Position numbers and translations under genes: made by a program | Shown: positions 11,221 to 14,123 of the stretch, one piece after another | Layout: each line of letters starts with the position of its first letter | How positions within the stretch are numbered: position 1 is the stretch's first letter | Source: DASYSA01 sp036003885 | GTDB lineage: Bacteria > Acidobacteriota > Blastocatellia > UBA7656 | Reading direction: 5' to 3' | DNA length: 14,123 nt | NCBI GenBank assembly: GCA_036003885.1 | Contig: DASYSA010000336.1 | Location: forward strand, 1-14,123 | Notes under the pieces: model-generated | What the model saw: the letters and a program-made list of their open reading frames with translations, nothing else | Database searches by the model: none | Told to the model about the DNA's origin: nothing

Positions 11221-14123
11221 CTACAGCAGGCTGCCGACAGGCACGACTTCGGAAGTTCCGAACATCGCGGAGATCGCGGCCAGGAGGCCTTTCGGAGTGA
11301 TTGGCTTAGCTACGTAACCATCCATGCCTGCCGCCAGACACCGCTCCCGATCGCCTTTCATTGCGTGCGCAGTCATGGCCATGATCGGAAGATGCTCACC
11401 GTTTTGCCTCTCCAGCTCGCGGATAGCCGCCGTCGCCTCGAATCCGTTCATCTCAGGCATCTGGATGTCCATCAATACCAGGTCAAACCGCCTCCGCGAC
11501 GCGGCTGCCACCGCTTCCCGTCCGTTGTTTGCCACTACTCCCACGTGACCCTGTTTCTCCAACAGACGGACGGTCAGCCTCTCGTTGACCGGATTGTCCT
11601 CCACCAACAGAATGTTGAGGGCTGGGGGATCCTCGCGCAATGCATGATCCGTCGTCGTAGGGTCCGGTTGCTCTTCCGGCAGTGAGATCCTCAGCGCCGT
11701 TATTATTGCCTCGAGCAATTGCGATTGCTTGATCGGCTTCAGCACGCTGGCGGCAATCCCCAGGTTCATCAAGTTGGCAGGGTCACGTCGCGGATCTCCA
11801 GAAGGAAGCATCATAATTGACGCCCCTGCTAAATTGGGCCTCCTCCTGATCTCTTCGGCAATGCCAAAGCCGTCCATCCCGGGCATGTTGGCGTCAAGCA
11901 GCACCAGTGGAAAAGACCCTTCGGATCTTTGCGCCTCTTCCATCGATGCCAGCGCCGTCAGGGCATCCGCGGCCAGCGTCGGTCTCATATCCCAGCTAAT
12001 GATCATCTCCTCGAGGATTTCCCGATGGATGGCGTTGTCCTCGACGATGAGGATGGCGAGATCCCGAAGCACGGAGGGCTTCTTCACCGTTGGATTTGCC
12101 GCGGCTCCCTGCTGCCTGGCCAACCGAGCGGTGAAGTGGAAGGTGCTGCCATGGCCCGCGCTACTGTCTACCCATATTCGGCCATTCATCATCTCCACCA
12201 GGCGAGAAGAGATCGTGAGGCCGAGCCCAGTCCCCCCGTAGCTCCGCGTCGTCGAGCCATCGGCTTGCGAAAATGCCTCGAAGATCACACGCTGCTTCTG
12301 CTCAGGAATACCGATCCCGGAGTCGGCGACAGAGAAATGCAAACAGGTGTCTGCTTCTGTCTGCGACTCAATTCCGACTCGGAGGACGATCTCACCTTTA
12401 GCGGTGAACTTGATTGCGTTCCCGATCAGGTTAACGATGATCTGACCCAGGCGGCCGGGATCGCCCACCAGTCCGTCGGGCACTTCCGGCGACACGTAGT
12501 AGACAAGTTCCAACCCCTTTTGAACAGCGGGAAGTGCCAGCGCTTTTAGCGCATCGTCGAGAATGTTGCGAAGAGCGAAGGTCCGGAGATCGAGATCGAG
12601 TTTGCCGGCCTCGATCTTCGAGAAGTCGAGGATGTCGCCTATGATGCCCAGGAGAGAGTAGGCAGAAGCCTTGACCATTCCCAGATACTCACGCTGTTCG
12701 AAGGTGAGGTCCGTATCCAGAGTGAGTTCGGTCATGCCGATGATTCCATTCATAGGGGTGCGAATCTCATGGCTCATATTCGCGAGGAATTCGCTCTTGG
12801 CGCGACTTGCCGCCTCGGCTGCATCTTTGGCTCTCTGCGATGCAATCTCCGCCTGCTGTCGAATGGTGATGTCCCGGGAGCACCCGGCAAATCCGGCCGG
12901 CTTGCCTCCTGGGTCTCTAATCAGCGAGACATTGGACTCGACAGTATAGGTCACGCCGTCGCCTCGAATGATCTCGTAGGTGAGACCTCTCACGGGAGTT
13001 CCGGTGAGGTATATCTGCCTGAACGCCTTGCCGACCTTCTTGATGTTCTCTTCGTTCATGTACCTGCTGTTATTCAAACCGAATAACTCTTCTCTCGATC
13101 GTCTTTGCTCTACAGTCACCTGATTATTGAAGAAAGTGAAGCTGCCGGTGATATCTGTCTCCCAGTAACTGTCTGTCATCTGTTCGATGATGGTTCGATA
13201 TCGCTCTTCGCTCTCTTTGAGCGCCTGATTCGCCTGCCTGCGCTCAGTTATGTCACGAGATAGTCCCCGAAATCCCACCGGCCGGCCTTCTGAGTCTCTT
13301 ATTAGCGAGACAGTCGTTTCGGCAAACCACTTTGTGCCGTCACCTCGATCCAATTCATACTCGACACCTTTCACAGGAACCCCGGTGCTATACACCTGTT
13401 TGAACACCCTGGCAGACTCCCTGATACTCTCTTCATCCATGTACTGTCTGTTGTTGAGACCCATCAGTTCGTCTCTCGATCGCCGCTGCGTGATAGGGAC
13501 CTGATCGTTGAAGAAGGTGAAGTTCCCGGCGAGATCCGTCTCCCAGTAGCTATCGCTCATCTCTTCGATGATCGTTCGGTATCGCTCTTCGCTCTGCCTG
13601 AGTGCCTCGTCTGCCTGCCTGCGCGCCGTGACATCGCGAGAGACCCCGCGAAACCCAACGGGCTTGCCATCTGGATCTCTCATTAGAGCGACATTCGTCT
13701 CAGCTATCCACTTCGTGCCGTCACCCCGAATCTCGTCAAGGTAGAGTCCCCTCACGGGCTCACCGGTCAGGTAGACCTGCTTGAACACGGCACGCACCTT
13801 CCTGGCCGTCTCTTCATCCATGTACTGTCTGTTGTTGAGACCCATCAACTCTTCTCTCGAGCGTCCGTGCACCCGAACCACCTGGCTGGTGAAAAAGGTG
13901 AAATTGCCTGCGATATCCGTCTCCCAATATCCGTCCTCCATTTCGTTGATTATCGTTCGGTATCGTTCTTCGCTGAGCCTGAACGCCAGACCCGACCCGG
14001 CCTGTTCGATGCTATCCGGACTCACTCCCTGCGAGCTCATCGCGCGCGCCGACAGCAGTCTTGCGGGTCGCCCATCAAAGGACACATCGCGCGAGTCGAT
14101 CTCCAATCTGAGGAGAGAGCCAT
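11221..14123 (-). CDS. Hybrid sensor histidine kinase with triple PAS array and two receivers, 5' end outside the window
   Basis: A sensor kinase that passes phosphate from His to receiver Asp. Numbering here runs from the TTG at 14106, giving 961 residues, but the frame stays open to the right edge with no ribosome-binding site, so the gene is cut off. Residues 1-21 (MEIDSRDVSFDGRPARLL) look like the end of a further PAS domain. Three PAS/PAC units start with SEERYRTII at residues 45, 172 and 299, exactly 127 apart. HisKA follows with phospho-acceptor His446 in the SHEIRTPMNG box; HATPase has an N box with Asn563, DSGIGI (595-600) and GGTGLGL (624-630). Receiver 1 (about 683-805) has Asp738 and Lys790; receiver 2 (about 829-950) has Asp880 and Lys934. 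No transmembrane segment or HPt domain is visible, so a soluble kinase with a separate phosphotransfer partner is likely. The missing part could hold membrane helices. Confidence 0.9.
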   Translation of the reverse strand, partial: GSLLRLEIDSRDVSFDGRPARLLSARAMSSQGVSPDSIEQAGSGLAFRLSEERYRTIINEMEDGYWETDIAGNFTFFTSQVVRVHGRSREELMGLNNRQYMDEETARKVRAVFKQVYLTGEPVRGLYLDEIRGDGTKWIAETNVALMRDPDGKPVGFRGVSRDVTARRQADEALRQSEERYRTIIEEMSDSYWETDLAGNFTFFNDQVPITQRRSRDELMGLNNRQYMDEESIRESARVFKQVYSTGVPVKGVEYELDRGDGTKWFAETTVSLIRDSEGRPVGFRGLSRDITERRQANQALKESEERYRTIIEQMTDSYWETDITGSFTFFNNQVTVEQRRSREELFGLNNSRYMNEENIKKVGKAFRQIYLTGTPVRGLTYEIIRGDGVTYTVESNVSLIRDPGGKPAGFAGCSRDITIRQQAEIASQRAKDAAEAASRAKSEFLANMSHEIRTPMNGIIGMTELTLDTDLTFEQREYLGMVKASAYSLLGIIGDILDFSKIEAGKLDLDLRTFALRNILDDALKALALPAVQKGLELVYYVSPEVPDGLVGDPGRLGQIIVNLIGNAIKFTAKGEIVLRVGIESQTEADTCLHFSVADSGIGIPEQKQRVIFEAFSQADGSTTRSYGGTGLGLTISSRLVEMMNGRIWVDSSAGHGSTFHFTARLARQQGAAANPTVKKPSVLRDLAILIVEDNAIHREILEEMIISWDMRPTLAADALTALASMEEAQRSEGSFPLVLLDANMPGMDGFGIAEEIRRRPNLAGASIMMLPSGDPRRDPANLMNLGIAASVLKPIKQSQLLEAIITALRISLPEEQPDPTTTDHALREDPPALNILLVEDNPVNERLTVRLLEKQGHVGVVANNGREAVAAASRRRFDLVLMDIQMPEMNGFEATAAIRELERQNGEHLPIMAMTAHAMKGDRERCLAAGMDGYVAKPITPKGLLAAISAMFGTSEVVPVGSLL
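12841..13974 (-). repeat. Three tandem PAS/PAC units, 381-base period
   Basis: Repeats begin near 13974, 13593 and 13212 (minus strand) and each covers 127 codons. All three share SEERYRTII, YWETD, FTFF, a GLNN-x-x-YM-x-E-E block, RGDG and the SRD(V/I)T end. The third unit differs most (for example VTYTVESN where the others have TKW-x-AET). This points to tandem duplication inside the gene. Confidence 0.8.

Noticed and set aside
11324..12549. Several plus-strand frames antisense to the histidine kinase and receiver domains
   Set aside because: Mirror frames of strongly conserved HATPase and receiver codons.
14104..14106. TTG as true start of the histidine kinase
   Set aside because: No leader, and the following residues look like the end of an upstream PAS domain, so the gene begins beyond the window.
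14121..14123. ATG at the right edge on the minus strand as start of the histidine kinase
   Set aside because: It is out of frame with the kinase; the kinase frame itself stays open to the edge.

Overview
The window reads as a chromosomal stretch of a Gram-negative heterotroph of moderately high GC. The mix of secreted S9 and M14 peptidases, a YVTN-propeller phosphoesterase, a Tat-exported glycosylasparaginase-like protein and a Uma2-family nuclease, together with short palindromes of the AGCCGGCTAAAGCCGGCT and GCACGCTGGAAGCGTGC type, suggests an Acidobacteriota-like genome (Blastocatellia or a relative). That assignment is inference from gene content and recalled repeat style; there is no rRNA or other taxonomic marker here.

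Layout: seven genes lie on the minus strand, so transcription runs from the right edge to the left. In that order they are: (1) a large hybrid sensor histidine kinase (11221 to the right edge) with three tandem near-identical PAS units, HisKA, HATPase and two receiver domains; its true start is outside the window; (2) a secreted S9 prolyl-oligopeptidase-family peptidase (9026-11068); (3) a Tat-signal glycosylasparaginase-like N-terminal-nucleophile hydrolase (7661-8839); (4) a secreted YVTN beta-propeller/phosphoesterase fusion (5024-7636), 24 bases after gene 3 and sharing its ribosome-binding leader, so very likely one operon; (5) a six-helix membrane protein of the YdjM-like 'metal-dependent hydrolase' type (4245-4895) with its own clear sigma-70 promoter; (6) a Uma2-family PD-(D/E)XK nuclease (3588-4145); (7) a secreted M14 zinc carboxypeptidase-like protein with a C-terminal amidotransferase-like domain (255-3023). 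A small plus-strand reading frame enters from the left edge (1-201) and ends convergently with gene 7.

The gene-poor part is 3024-4244, around the Uma2 gene. It holds at least eight different short palindromes, plus a 22-base direct repeat. Two of the palindromes are embedded in the last codons of protein genes. This is the most unusual structure in the window.

Taken together the cluster looks like an outward-facing degradation and scavenging set (two peptidases, an asparaginase-type hydrolase, a phosphoesterase) next to a multi-PAS hybrid kinase. Whether the kinase controls these genes cannot be told from sequence. I see no tRNA, rRNA, CRISPR array, insertion sequence or phage gene, and no defence or toxin system beyond the Uma2 nuclease.
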